Assembly (NCBI RefSeq): GCF_018390735.1
Contig: NZ_JAHBCL010000017.1
Location: 50,384-102,350, forward strand
Reading direction: 5' to 3'
DNA length: 51,967 nucleotides
DNA from: Fusibacter paucivorans
Lineage (GTDB): Bacteria; Bacillota; Clostridia; Peptostreptococcales; Acidaminobacteraceae
Under the pieces are notes generated by a model. It ran no database searches. It saw nothing but the letters and a program-made list of their open reading frames with translations, and was not told the origin of the DNA. The position numbers and the translations under genes are program-made. Positions 29,290 to 37,749 of the stretch are shown one piece after another. Position 1 is the first letter of the stretch. Each line of letters starts with the position of its first letter.

Positions 29290-30360
29290 ATGGATCTTAA
29301 ATTCATGGCGGCACTGTCCAGCGCAAAGGGCGTATCTGGATTCGAAAAAGAAGTCGTCGAGGTAATCAGGCAATATGTCGGTGATCGACTGACAGTAACC
29401 ATAGATCAAATGCATAATGTTATTTTAAGGCGTCCTTGTGACAATGATAGCGATGATGTTCCCGTCGTCATGCTGGATGCACATTCCGATGAGATTGGTT
29501 TTATTATTCAATCCATTCAAGCCAATGGCACGTTAAAATTTTTGCCGCTTGGCGGATGGAGTGATCAAAATGTATCGGCTCAAAAGGTATGGATCAAAAA
29601 TGCAGAGGGCACTTATATTCAGGGGATTGTGGCGTCAAAACCGCCTCATTTCACAACGGGACCGGCGAAGCTCACGCCTATCGGCGAGATGAGTATCGAC
29701 GTCGGTGCCACTTCGTTTGATGAGGTCGCATCAATTTTTAAGATAGAACCCGGTGCGCCGGTTGTCCCTTATGCGACATTTTCCTATATTGAAGAAACGG
29801 GGATCATGTGCGGCAAAGCATTTGATAATCGCCTCGGATGCAATGCCGTCGTTGAAACGATGCTGGCGCTTGCAGACACGCCATTAAATGTGAAGCTCGT
29901 TGGTGCTATTTCAGCGCAGGAAGAAGTCGGGCTGCGCGGCGCAGGCATTAATGCAAGAAAGATTAAACCGGACTTGGCGATTGTCTTTGAAGGAACACCT
30001 GCGGATGATACGTTTAAGAATGCCTACGATTCACAAGGAGCCCTTAAAAAGGGAACGCAAATTCGCCATTTTGACCGTTCGATGATTGCCAATGCCGACT
30101 TAATTGCCTATGCGATTGCAACGGCGAAATCAGAAGGCATTGCCTATCAGCGCGCCGTGCGGGAAGGCGGCGGAACCAATGCCGGAGCTATTCACTTGGC
30201 TGATGACGGCGTCCCATGTCTCGTGCTCGGGACACCAGTCCGATATGCCCATACCCATCATGGTTACAGCGCCGTTGCAGATCAAGAGGCGACCATCGCT
30301 TTGGCAAAGGCCATTATTCAGAAAATATCACCTGAAGATAAAGAAAGGTTGTTATTTTGA
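29290..30360 (+). CDS. M42 family metallo-aminopeptidase
   Basis: 356 residues from the ATG at 29290, preceded by GGAGGGC; the ATG at 29278 overlaps that site. The family's binuclear metal ligands are visible: DAHSDEIGF (His/Asp), CGKAFDNRLG (bridging Asp), AQEEVGLRGA (catalytic Glu pair), VFEGTP, and HTHHGYSA near the C-terminus. M42 enzymes form large tetrahedral cytoplasmic particles that trim peptides. Its TGA overlaps the TTG start of the next gene. Confidence 0.92.
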   Translation: MDLKFMAALSSAKGVSGFEKEVVEVIRQYVGDRLTVTIDQMHNVILRRPCDNDSDDVPVVMLDAHSDEIGFIIQSIQANGTLKFLPLGGWSDQNVSAQKVWIKNAEGTYIQGIVASKPPHFTTGPAKLTPIGEMSIDVGATSFDEVASIFKIEPGAPVVPYATFSYIEETGIMCGKAFDNRLGCNAVVETMLALADTPLNVKLVGAISAQEEVGLRGAGINARKIKPDLAIVFEGTPADDTFKNAYDSQGALKKGTQIRHFDRSMIANADLIAYAIATAKSEGIAYQRAVREGGGTNAGAIHLADDGVPCLVLGTPVRYAHTHHGYSAVADQEATIALAKAIIQKISPEDKERLLF

Positions 30361-32183
30361 AATTAAGATTTCATAGATACGCATTCCTCGCCGTCTGTTT
30401 GATCGCTATGCAGATTGCTATGATGCTGCCTGTATTTGCCGATGACGCAGCGGCGTCCATGGATGAAATCATAAAATATGAAAGTGTTAACTACAATGTT
30501 CCCGGAATCGCTGTCAGTATTGTCAAAGACGGCAAGATCCTTTATGAAGTGACGCAGGGAATGGCTGATTTAAGTCAAAGCGCGCCGTTAAATGCTGAGA
30601 CGACTGCGATTCAGACGGGGTCTATCGGTAAGGTCTTGACGACGATGGCGCTTTTAAAATTGCTGTCGCAGCAGTCTATTGATTTAGATGATACGATTTC
30701 GGGCTATCTGATTGATGCCTACATTCCGGACGCTTCATTGACCTTTCGCGACTTGCTGCAGCATACGACGGGCATACCTTCAGTTCGGGCAGATACAGCT
30801 GAAATGATGAATCCGCTTGAACATGAACCGTTAAAGTTTTCAGATTACGCGGGGGACTTTATGACAGACTATCGTCACCGCGCTGTTTTGTCACCGGGTG
30901 AAGACACTATCTATTCTAATGTTGGTACGGTATTGGCAGGTTTGCTGATAGAAGCTTTATCCAATACGCCGTATGAACAGTATGTGGCGGAATCAATTTT
31001 AGAACCACTCAATATGCAAATGAGTGCCTCATTTCTCATGGGAACTTCAACGGATTTGGCGAGTGTTGCAAAAGGTTATCATATCTTTGGCGGCGAACAG
31101 ACTGAACAGCCGCCTTTTAAAAGCAAACTCATTGCCTCTGAGGATTTCGTTACGACGACGTCTGACATGACGACGCTGCTTCAGGATATGACCCGTTCTG
31201 CCTATGCACGAGCTGATTACCGAGATATGTTTACCCGGCAGGTTAGTGCTTACGATGATCTTTTGGGACGCAGTCTTGGGTTTTCCATCAAGCAGGATGA
31301 AGGTGTCGATTTATTCCTTCAGGACGGTGGTATTCCCGGAGAGACATCACGGATGTTCTTTATTCCCGAGCTGGGGCTCGGCGTTTTCATCTGGTACAAT
31401 TCAGATGCAACAGCGCTGCGTGATGAACTGACAGATGAGATCCTGTCGCTTTATGCACAAGATGCTGCACATCATACCAATTCGGTATTGGCGAATTTTG
31501 ACGAGGGCGAATATCAGGACTTAATCGGTGCGTATGCACCAATGAATATATCAACAGAGACTATTGAACGCGTAACAAAAATTATTCGTCAAATTCGCGT
31601 ATCGGAGACAACAGGTGGTCTGGTCATCGACAAAGTAATGTATGAACCCATTGGCAACAGTGTTTTTTACAGCGAAGCAGATGACAATTATGCTAGGTTT
31701 ATCTTTGATGATTCGAATAAGCTGGAATACCTCGTAATCGACAATACCTATTATCAGCGCGTTGGTATGTTTGAGAGTATTTTCTTTGAAATGCTGGTGC
31801 TGTTCCTAGCGGCGCTCTTTAACTTCATTGCTGTGATTTTTCTATCTGCACGCTGGGATTCGCTGCGAGTTAATCGTATTAATGGTACACCAAGAGCGGT
31901 ATTGCTTTTGGAAACGCTGTTTAGTTCTGGAAGTCTTGGGCTCATTGTATGGATTGCATTGCGTTACAATGCATGGCTCGTGGTCTTTAACGCGGGTTCG
32001 TCAACGATGTGGGTAAAAGTAACGGGGATCATAGCCGGTATTCTTTATATCCCTTCGATTATCATGTTGGGGCGCGGTACAACAGATTTTAGGTGGCGTG
32101 GCGGTACGACATTTATTTTTAGAATGCTGCTTGCCTTCAACCTATTGCTTTTGATATGGATGTGGCGTTATAATTTTATTTAG
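30357..32183 (+). CDS. Serine hydrolase, class C beta-lactamase/penicillin-binding-protein fold, with C-terminal membrane domain
   Basis: 608 residues. TTG start overlapping the upstream stop, with AAAGAAAGG before it. Signal peptide ~1-28. The serine hydrolase domain has nucleophile S89-I-G-K92 and tyrosine motif Y186-S-N188. Where class C enzymes have KTG or HxG there is DGGIPG, so the third motif is not canonical. The last ~140 residues hold about four membrane helices. This domain pairing is common in Bacillota Flp/PbpE-like peptidases or esterases acting on wall peptides; the substrate is unknown. Confidence 0.88.
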   Translation: MKLRFHRYAFLAVCLIAMQIAMMLPVFADDAAASMDEIIKYESVNYNVPGIAVSIVKDGKILYEVTQGMADLSQSAPLNAETTAIQTGSIGKVLTTMALLKLLSQQSIDLDDTISGYLIDAYIPDASLTFRDLLQHTTGIPSVRADTAEMMNPLEHEPLKFSDYAGDFMTDYRHRAVLSPGEDTIYSNVGTVLAGLLIEALSNTPYEQYVAESILEPLNMQMSASFLMGTSTDLASVAKGYHIFGGEQTEQPPFKSKLIASEDFVTTTSDMTTLLQDMTRSAYARADYRDMFTRQVSAYDDLLGRSLGFSIKQDEGVDLFLQDGGIPGETSRMFFIPELGLGVFIWYNSDATALRDELTDEILSLYAQDAAHHTNSVLANFDEGEYQDLIGAYAPMNISTETIERVTKIIRQIRVSETTGGLVIDKVMYEPIGNSVFYSEADDNYARFIFDDSNKLEYLVIDNTYYQRVGMFESIFFEMLVLFLAALFNFIAVIFLSARWDSLRVNRINGTPRAVLLLETLFSSGSLGLIVWIALRYNAWLVVFNAGSSTMWVKVTGIIAGILYIPSIIMLGRGTTDFRWRGGTTFIFRMLLAFNLLLLIWMWRYNFI

Positions 32184-32213
32184 GCACTAAAACTGTACAC
32201 AAAAGTCTTTTTT

Positions 32214-32250
32214 TGTGGATAACCTGTGCATAACCCCGTATTTATCCCCA
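32214..32250. promoter_or_regulatory. Cluster of three DnaA-box-like 9-mers
   Basis: TGTGGATAA at 32214-32222 is an exact DnaA box on the minus strand (TTATCCACA). TGTGCATAA at 32225-32233 has one mismatch and starts exactly 11 bases later. TTATCCCCA at 32242-32250, on the other strand, has one mismatch. All lie in the gap between the serine hydrolase and lysA genes. Confidence 0.6.
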
Positions 32251-32321
32251 ATTTACTGTTTTCTTTGTGAAGAATTGGTGGATTAGTGGGGAAAGTATGG
32301 GGACAGATATTACAAAGATTA

Positions 32322-32375
32322 AGCCGATCACCTGAACTGTCTTGACAGACAATTTATCAGGTTGATCGGCTTTTT
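32322..32375. terminator. Terminator between convergent serine hydrolase and lysA genes
   Basis: Long stem with AGCCGATC and CCTGA on the left, TCAGG and GATCGGCT on the right, an inner hairpin CTGTC/GACAG and TTTTT after it. It can serve the rightward gene and possibly the leftward one. Confidence 0.8.
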
Positions 32376-32422
32376 GATTTGCGTTCATTATGAATGTATG
32401 CTTATCAATACTGACGATGAGC

Positions 32423-33721
32423 TTAAGCTTTTAAATGTGCGGGGATGACATCTTTTGAGACGAGGTCTTCGTAGGTTTCCCGTTTTACAATTTCATAGGA
32501 TTGATCACCGGAGACGAGTACGACAGCCGGGTTAGGGTGTTTATTGTAATGAGAAGCCATGGCGTAGGTATAGGCGCCAGTGCTGAAAACGGCAATGATA
32601 TCGCCGGCTTCAATATGCTGCATCGGAATGTGTTCGATGAGGATATCACCTGATTCACAGCATTTGCCGCAAAGTGTGACCGTTTCATCTGACGGCGCAT
32701 CGGCGCGATTTGCGACGATGGCTTCGTACTTTGCTTGATAGAGTGCCGGGCGAATGTTATCGGTCATGCCGCCATCAACGGCAACGTAGGTGCGAATATT
32801 CGGAATGGTTTTGATCGCGCCGGCTTTGTATAAGGTAATGCCCGCTTCACCAACAATGGAACGACCGGGTTCGATAAAAACTGTCGGCCGAAGCAGTCCT
32901 TCAGATTTACAGAGACTTTCAAGCGATTCCATAATGGCGTCTGTAAAGTATGCCGCGGGTTTTGGCGTGTCGCCCTCGACGTATTTAATACCGTAACCAC
33001 CGCCTGTATTGAGCTCGCGAATCTCATATTGATAGCGGTCTTTAACAGCTTTTATGAGGCTGACGGCAACTTTGGTTGCAGCGATGTGCGTATCATTTGT
33101 AAAGAGTTGTGAGCCAATGTGGAAGTGAAAGCCTAAGAAATCAATGGCTTTGCTTTGAATGGCAAATTCGATTGCGGGAAAGATGATGCTTTCATCCAGT
33201 GCAATGCCAAATTTTGAATCCTTTTGTCCCGTTGCAATATAGTGATGGGTACCTGCTTTAATGCCCGGTGTAATTCGGAAGAGTATTTTTGCTGTTTTGC
33301 CTGCCTTTTCTGCCATTGCCGCAAGACGGTGGAGTTCGCCGACGTTATCGACGACTATGCGGCCGACGCCATAATCCAGTGCCATTTGCAGTTCTTCATC
33401 TGATTTATTGTTGCCGTGAAAGATGATTTTGGCCATTGGAAAAGAGGCGTGCCGTGCCGTATAGAGCTCGCCGCCGGAAACGACGTCGAGGTGAAACCCC
33501 TCTTGTTCGACAATGCGCACAACAGCTGAGGTCAAAAGCGCCTTGCTGGCGTAGGCTGCCTGTACCTGTTCGTATTTGTCCATAAAATTTGCTTTGATAT
33601 CACTTAAATTGCTTCGAAGAGACGATTCGGATAAGACATACAGCGGTGTGCCGTACTGTGCAGCTAAATCGACTGCTTTTATCTGCTCGACATAGAGGTC
33701 GTGACCTTTAATTTCAAACAT
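32423..33721 (-). CDS. lysA: Diaminopimelate decarboxylase
   Basis: PLP enzyme making L-lysine from meso-diaminopimelate. 432 residues from the ATG at 33721, preceded by GGGAGGC; an upstream ATG at 33733 precedes that site. PLP lysine Lys60 in AYASKA, FHGNNKS, GFHFHIGSQ, the glycine-rich ELNTGGGYGIKY and CESGD with the active-site Cys are all present. Full length. The gene carries a textbook sigma-54 promoter, an unusual form of control for lysA. Confidence 0.97.
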   Translation of the reverse strand: MFEIKGHDLYVEQIKAVDLAAQYGTPLYVLSESSLRSNLSDIKANFMDKYEQVQAAYASKALLTSAVVRIVEQEGFHLDVVSGGELYTARHASFPMAKIIFHGNNKSDEELQMALDYGVGRIVVDNVGELHRLAAMAEKAGKTAKILFRITPGIKAGTHHYIATGQKDSKFGIALDESIIFPAIEFAIQSKAIDFLGFHFHIGSQLFTNDTHIAATKVAVSLIKAVKDRYQYEIRELNTGGGYGIKYVEGDTPKPAAYFTDAIMESLESLCKSEGLLRPTVFIEPGRSIVGEAGITLYKAGAIKTIPNIRTYVAVDGGMTDNIRPALYQAKYEAIVANRADAPSDETVTLCGKCCESGDILIEHIPMQHIEAGDIIAVFSTGAYTYAMASHYNKHPNPAVVLVSGDQSYEIVKRETYEDLVSKDVIPAHLKA

Positions 33722-33757
33722 AGTGCCTCCCAATATTTTTTATTGTATAAAGTTAAC

Positions 33758-33772
33758 GCAATAATCGTGCCA
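33758..33772 (-). promoter_or_regulatory. Sigma-54 (-24/-12) promoter for lysA
   Basis: On the minus strand TGGCACGATTATTGC: -24 TGGCAC, five bases, -12 TTGC, with the obligatory GG-N10-GC spacing. Transcription would begin near 33746, ~25 bases before the lysA ATG. The divergent neighbour encodes a sigma-54 activator. Confidence 0.75.
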
Positions 33773-33806
33773 ATATGCATTTGTTTATCGAAATCGGCAA
33801 GGGCGC

Positions 33807-33835
33807 TTGAAAAGGGCGTCTTTATTCTCTATAAT
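33807..33835 (+). promoter_or_regulatory. Sigma-A promoter of the sigma-54 activator gene
   Basis: -35 TTGAAA (33807-33812), a 17-base spacer and perfect -10 TATAAT (33830-33835). The predicted start is near 33842, giving a ~190-base leader. Confidence 0.7.
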
Positions 33836-33841
33836 GGAAGC

Positions 33842-34031
33842 AAAAGCATTGATGTGTGCGAAAAATCGGAAAAAGGTACGATAAAGCAGACTGAAATGTC
33901 GGTGTCTATGCCTTAACGGGTAAGCCGTAGCGCCGCAAAGTCGCAAAGATATAAAGACGTATCGAAGCGAAAACACTTTAGATGAAAATCAATAGATGCG
34001 AACCAGATCATTTTGAACGGAGAAGTCGATT
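33842..34031 (+). promoter_or_regulatory. Long leader with several hairpins, possible structured RNA
   Basis: The untranslated leader of the sigma-54 activator gene can fold GCA/GAC with GTC/TGC (about 33886-33910), CTTA/TAAG or alternatively ACGG/CCGT (about 33911-33930), and GCG/CGC around a CGCAAAG word (about 33931-33945). CGCAAAG also occurs in the c-di-GMP-I riboswitch core, but the GGCAAACC partner strand is absent, so I do not call that class. Confidence 0.3.
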
Positions 34032-35927
34032 ATGAAAGTGAAAAAACAGAAAGATGATGCATATGGCAAGCAGATGCCATTCATAGATGATGAAATACTA
34101 GATAAGATTGATGAAGGCATTATACTGCTGGATCAATCATTAAAGATCAGAGCATTTAATGAGAAGGCAAAGCGTATCACGGGCATTTTGCTCTCCGGTG
34201 AAATTTCACATGCCGCAGGTTGTTTGGAACCAGGCGATTTTGTTTTTTTTATGAGCAATATGCTTGGAGAAGATGATGGTGAACTGACGCCGGAACTGTT
34301 ATCACGTGTTGGTATTGATGCCAAGACGCTAAAGCAAGGCGATGCGATTGTCGGCATGGGTATTTTTGATGGGGATGTGACGAAAGCATCTTTTAAGCAG
34401 GCTTCGGCAACGGCACTTTTGGAGCAGCTTGTCTATCAAACGGACTTTATGGGACATGATGTCAAAATGGCACTGGATTTTTATGCGAAGCGCATGATGA
34501 TTACCTTAGATGGGCAAGTATTTGAACAGCGTTATGCGAAATCTTACGGCCATATGGTGGTTTTAAGCGGAAAAGACGGGGCGCTAAAATTTTATCAAGA
34601 TAAGGGATATACCATTCGCCGGGAAGCCATTGGCGATTTGCTGAGAGGCGGCCGGTTTGGTGCGAAGGGCATTGCAGATGATGGGTCATTAAACGGTAGG
34701 GAGTTGGCGTCATTGTTTGAATCAGAAGTGCTCTTTGAACAGTTGGCGCGCATGTTGGCGCTTCAAGCGACACATCGTGGTGAAATTCAACGCCAGAAGC
34801 TCTATTTGGATTTAAACTTCAGGCCGGCATTTTGTGTGCTTGAACGGTTCTTTGATCGGTCTGATGGGATCTGTCTCATGATCAAATTTCGAGATCTCTC
34901 TGAAATGCAGGTACTGCTTTCAGAGCACGAAGCGATTTTAGAAGACATGGAAGCGCTGAGAACCACGGCGCGACGCGTACCGGATCCGGCTGTCCTCTCA
35001 AAGTTCGAGGCTATGTCAGGTCTTGGCGATGCCATGATTAAAGTGAAGTTCTTGGCAGACCGAGCTGCGCAGATTAAGTCAAATGTGCTGCTGACGGGTG
35101 AAAGCGGCACGGGTAAAACCCTCTTGGCGAGACTGATTCACGACAACAGCGGTGTGAATGGTGAGTTTGTCGAAGTCAACTGTGCGGCGATTCCGTCCAC
35201 ACTCTTTGAAAGTGAACTTTTCGGTTATGAACGCGGGGCTTTTACAGGGGCGAGTGATCAAGGCAAGAAGGGTTTTTTTGAACAGGCAGCAGGTGGGACA
35301 CTTTTCCTCGATGAGATTGGGGAAGTGCCGCCTGAGATTCAGGTAAAGCTCTTACAGGCGCTGCAGAGCAAGCGGTTTTATAAGATCGGGGCTTCAATTC
35401 CGACGCGTGCCAGCGCGAGGATTATTACAGCGACCAATAAACAGCTTTATGAAGCTGTCAAAGCGCATCAGTTCAGGGAAGATTTATTTTATCGGATAAA
35501 TGTTTTTCCTATTGAAATACCGGCGCTTCGCGAACGGCGGGAAGATTTGTACGGATTGACGAAACAGATTATGCAGAAACTTTCGATGCAGCTCGAAATG
35601 CCTGAAAAACAGCTTTCCGCAGAGGTATACAGTCTGCTCCGAAGCTATGCATGGCCCGGCAATATCAGGGAACTTGAAAATGTACTAGAGCGTGCAATGG
35701 CCGTCTGTGTGGATGAGACCATTATGCCGGAACACATTATATTGTCTCATCTTTCTGGAAAAGACGGAAACGCAAAATCTTTGAAAGAACAGCTGATGGA
35801 TTATGAACGTCAGGTTATTTTAGAGACACTGCATAAAACAAAAAGCCATCAAGAGGCGATGGCGGTGCTAGGGCTAGCGAAATCTAGTTTTTATGAACGG
35901 CTTCGTAAATTTCATCTCAATGGATAG
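34032..35927 (+). CDS. Sigma-54-dependent transcriptional activator (bacterial enhancer-binding protein)
   Basis: 631 residues. The N-terminal ~330 residues include two PAS-like regions (about 20-60 and 265-310, the latter with FRDLSEMQVLL) and act as sensor. The AAA+ domain has Walker A GESGTGKT (356-363), the sigma-54 contact loop GAFTGA (402-407), Walker B GTLFLDEIGE and the arginine segment FREDLFYRINVFPIEIPALRER. A C-terminal Fis-type helix-turn-helix (about 600-628) binds DNA. There is no receiver domain, so a ligand or partner protein probably controls it. It is divergent from lysA, whose promoter is sigma-54 type, so lysA is the first target to test. Confidence 0.93.
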   Translation: MKVKKQKDDAYGKQMPFIDDEILDKIDEGIILLDQSLKIRAFNEKAKRITGILLSGEISHAAGCLEPGDFVFFMSNMLGEDDGELTPELLSRVGIDAKTLKQGDAIVGMGIFDGDVTKASFKQASATALLEQLVYQTDFMGHDVKMALDFYAKRMMITLDGQVFEQRYAKSYGHMVVLSGKDGALKFYQDKGYTIRREAIGDLLRGGRFGAKGIADDGSLNGRELASLFESEVLFEQLARMLALQATHRGEIQRQKLYLDLNFRPAFCVLERFFDRSDGICLMIKFRDLSEMQVLLSEHEAILEDMEALRTTARRVPDPAVLSKFEAMSGLGDAMIKVKFLADRAAQIKSNVLLTGESGTGKTLLARLIHDNSGVNGEFVEVNCAAIPSTLFESELFGYERGAFTGASDQGKKGFFEQAAGGTLFLDEIGEVPPEIQVKLLQALQSKRFYKIGASIPTRASARIITATNKQLYEAVKAHQFREDLFYRINVFPIEIPALRERREDLYGLTKQIMQKLSMQLEMPEKQLSAEVYSLLRSYAWPGNIRELENVLERAMAVCVDETIMPEHIILSHLSGKDGNAKSLKEQLMDYERQVILETLHKTKSHQEAMAVLGLAKSSFYERLRKFHLNG

Positions 35928-35985
35928 CCGGGATCAAATGGAGGATGCCTCTGTCTGATCAGGATACGATACGGTTTAATTGCAG

Positions 35986-36513
35986 CTATATCTCCACGGT
36001 ATTTAAAGTGTCCATATAATACTCGGCTCTTTGCTTCTCAATGACAGCCGAGAGGGCATAATGAAGAACCGTATCGACATTGGCTGTATGCGATTCGCTA
36101 CCATTGATTCGGCTTTTAGATGATTTGTCATCAGATGTTGATGGCGGTTTTGTCGTTAAAGCAGTAACGCGGTTTTTAAACGTTTCATAAGCGGCGATTC
36201 GATTGTCTTGATGTGCATTCATAATTAAAGTCACGAGGGCCGCAGTGTCATTAATTGAAAAAATTTGCTTGAAGTAGTAGACCATCATTAATTCAATCAT
36301 GCTTTCACGTGCGTACTTTTTTTTGACCGGCGGGGTAATGACGCCGGCTTTGACATAGTTGTTGACCATTGTCTTCGTAAAGATGACGTCTTGGCTGCTG
36401 CGTTTTAGTGAGCCAAGGTAGTGATCGAGAAGCTCAAGCAGTTGGTCCATATAGAGTCCGATTGTGGGCATATCTGTTATTTCAGGCAACTGGTGCACAG
36501 TGTACGGTGTCAT
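35986..36513 (-). CDS. DUF1836 family protein, MerR-like helix-turn-helix
   Basis: 175 residues. The ATG at 36513 has AAGGGGG six bases upstream; an ATG two codons earlier (36519) touches that site. FTKTMVNNYVKAGVITPPVKKKYARESMIELMMVYYFKQIFS near residues 45-90 is the DUF1836 signature and resembles the MerR recognition region. The function of the family is not established; a transcription factor role is inferred from the fold. It converges on the sigma-54 activator gene with only 58 bases between them. Confidence 0.8.
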   Translation of the reverse strand: MTPYTVHQLPEITDMPTIGLYMDQLLELLDHYLGSLKRSSQDVIFTKTMVNNYVKAGVITPPVKKKYARESMIELMMVYYFKQIFSINDTAALVTLIMNAHQDNRIAAYETFKNRVTALTTKPPSTSDDKSSKSRINGSESHTANVDTVLHYALSAVIEKQRAEYYMDTLNTVEI

Positions 36514-36767
36514 AAACATCCCCCTTATTTAATCAGATTATAACATACTTTTGAAAAATAGCTATTGCAATTTGAAAAAAGAAGTGATAATATGCATGTA
36601 TGACGTGATGTAGTATTAAAAACTAGATAAGTGTTGTTAGTTTATGACACCGATCGTTGCTGTTTTATGAGATTGTGTAAAAGCGTTGCGAGAATGTTTT
36701 TCTTTATTTTAGCGTGTGATGGACATTGACCTTGCGGACGCGTGATGCAATAGGGGAAGAAAGCCAT

Positions 36768-36887
36768 ATGCAAAACAATGAGCAAAAACAACAAGTGAAG
36801 GAACAAAAAGTGAAAAATATAGCAATAATAAGCGATGTAGAAATTGACATAGCGAGGAGGGCATATGCGCGTAAGAGAACCAATTAA
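36768..36887 (+). CDS. Possible 39-residue upstream open reading frame before trhA
   Basis: ATG at 36768 with AGGGGAAGAAAG upstream, TAA at 36887. It overlaps the start of the hemolysin-III gene by 23 bases and contains that gene's ribosome site. The product would be Lys/Gln-rich with no recognisable domain. Translation could couple to or mask the downstream start. The rest of the 351-base gap 36514-36864 shows nothing else. Confidence 0.3.
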   Translation: MQNNEQKQQVKEQKVKNIAIISDVEIDIARRAYARKRTN

Positions 36888-37503
36888 TATGTGGACACAT
36901 TTTGCAGGCATTATACTGGCGGCAATCGGCTTAACGGTTATGGTTTGGCGTGCCGTTCTAAAGCACAATCCAAGTTTGATTACGGGGGTTGTCGTCTTTG
37001 GCGTCAGCATGATTCTGCTCTATACGGCGTCGACCGTTTACCATGGTTTTAACGGTAAAAAGGAGATTATTTTAAGACTGCGCAAATTAGATCATGCGAT
37101 GATTTTCGTCCTGATTGCCGGAACGTATACGCCGATTTGTTTGACGGCACTCAAGGGAAAATTAGGATACGGCCTTCTAATCGCCGTTTGGTCTTTGGCG
37201 ATTATCGGCATCGTGACAAAGGTGATTTTTATCAATATGCCTAGATGGCTTTCAGCGGGCATGTATTTGTTTTTAGGTTGGCTGAGCATTGCGTTTATTT
37301 ATCCGATTTTTAAGGCAATGCCCGTTCCGGGTTTTGTTTGGCTTTGCCTCGGCGGTGTCTTTTATACAGTTGGCTCGATTATCTATGCGATCAAGTCCGA
37401 CAAGCTTCGCATAGGTGCCTTTGGCTTTCATGAGATTTTTCATCTCTTTATCCTGCTCGGCACAATCTCCCACTTTATCATGGTGAACAATTATATGATG
37501 TAG
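36865..37503 (+). CDS. trhA: Hemolysin III/PAQR-like membrane protein
   Basis: 212 residues, seven predicted membrane helices. Conserved features of the family: EPINMWTHFAG at the start, YTASTVYHGF, KLDHAMIFVLIAGTYTP and the C-terminal FHEIFHLFILLGTISHF. The His and Asp residues probably bind zinc, as in PAQR receptors and alkaline ceramidases. The family is linked to membrane homeostasis; haemolysis is a historic name. CGAGGAGG precedes the ATG. Confidence 0.92.
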   Translation: MRVREPINMWTHFAGIILAAIGLTVMVWRAVLKHNPSLITGVVVFGVSMILLYTASTVYHGFNGKKEIILRLRKLDHAMIFVLIAGTYTPICLTALKGKLGYGLLIAVWSLAIIGIVTKVIFINMPRWLSAGMYLFLGWLSIAFIYPIFKAMPVPGFVWLCLGGVFYTVGSIIYAIKSDKLRIGAFGFHEIFHLFILLGTISHFIMVNNYMM

Positions 37504-37633
37504 TGAGTGGGTGTATTCAAAGAAATGAGGCAATCGGAACGATGATGCAAATGTACACAAAGTAATGCAAATGCATATATGATGATGCAGGTGCTTATCG
37601 GTATAAATGAATAGTTCTTTTAATGAATCAAAG

Positions 37634-37682
37634 AGCGGGATCAATGACATGTGGTGTTCACATACAGTTGATCCCGCTTTTT
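37634..37682. terminator. Terminator between convergent trhA and AI-2E transporter genes
   Basis: Eleven-base perfect stem AGCGGGATCAA (37634-37644) with TTGATCCCGCT (37668-37678), followed by TTTTT. Leftward transcription would also meet it. Confidence 0.8.
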
Positions 37683-37749
37683 ATATGCGTATTTTTTTCA
37701 ATGACTGTAAAACGCTGTGACGGTGACGCTTAGAGGGCATTTGCCTCCA

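Noticed and set aside
33842-34031. c-di-GMP-I riboswitch upstream of the sigma-54 activator
   Set aside because: Only the CGCAAAG word matches; the GGCAAACC strand and the tetraloop-receptor layout are absent.
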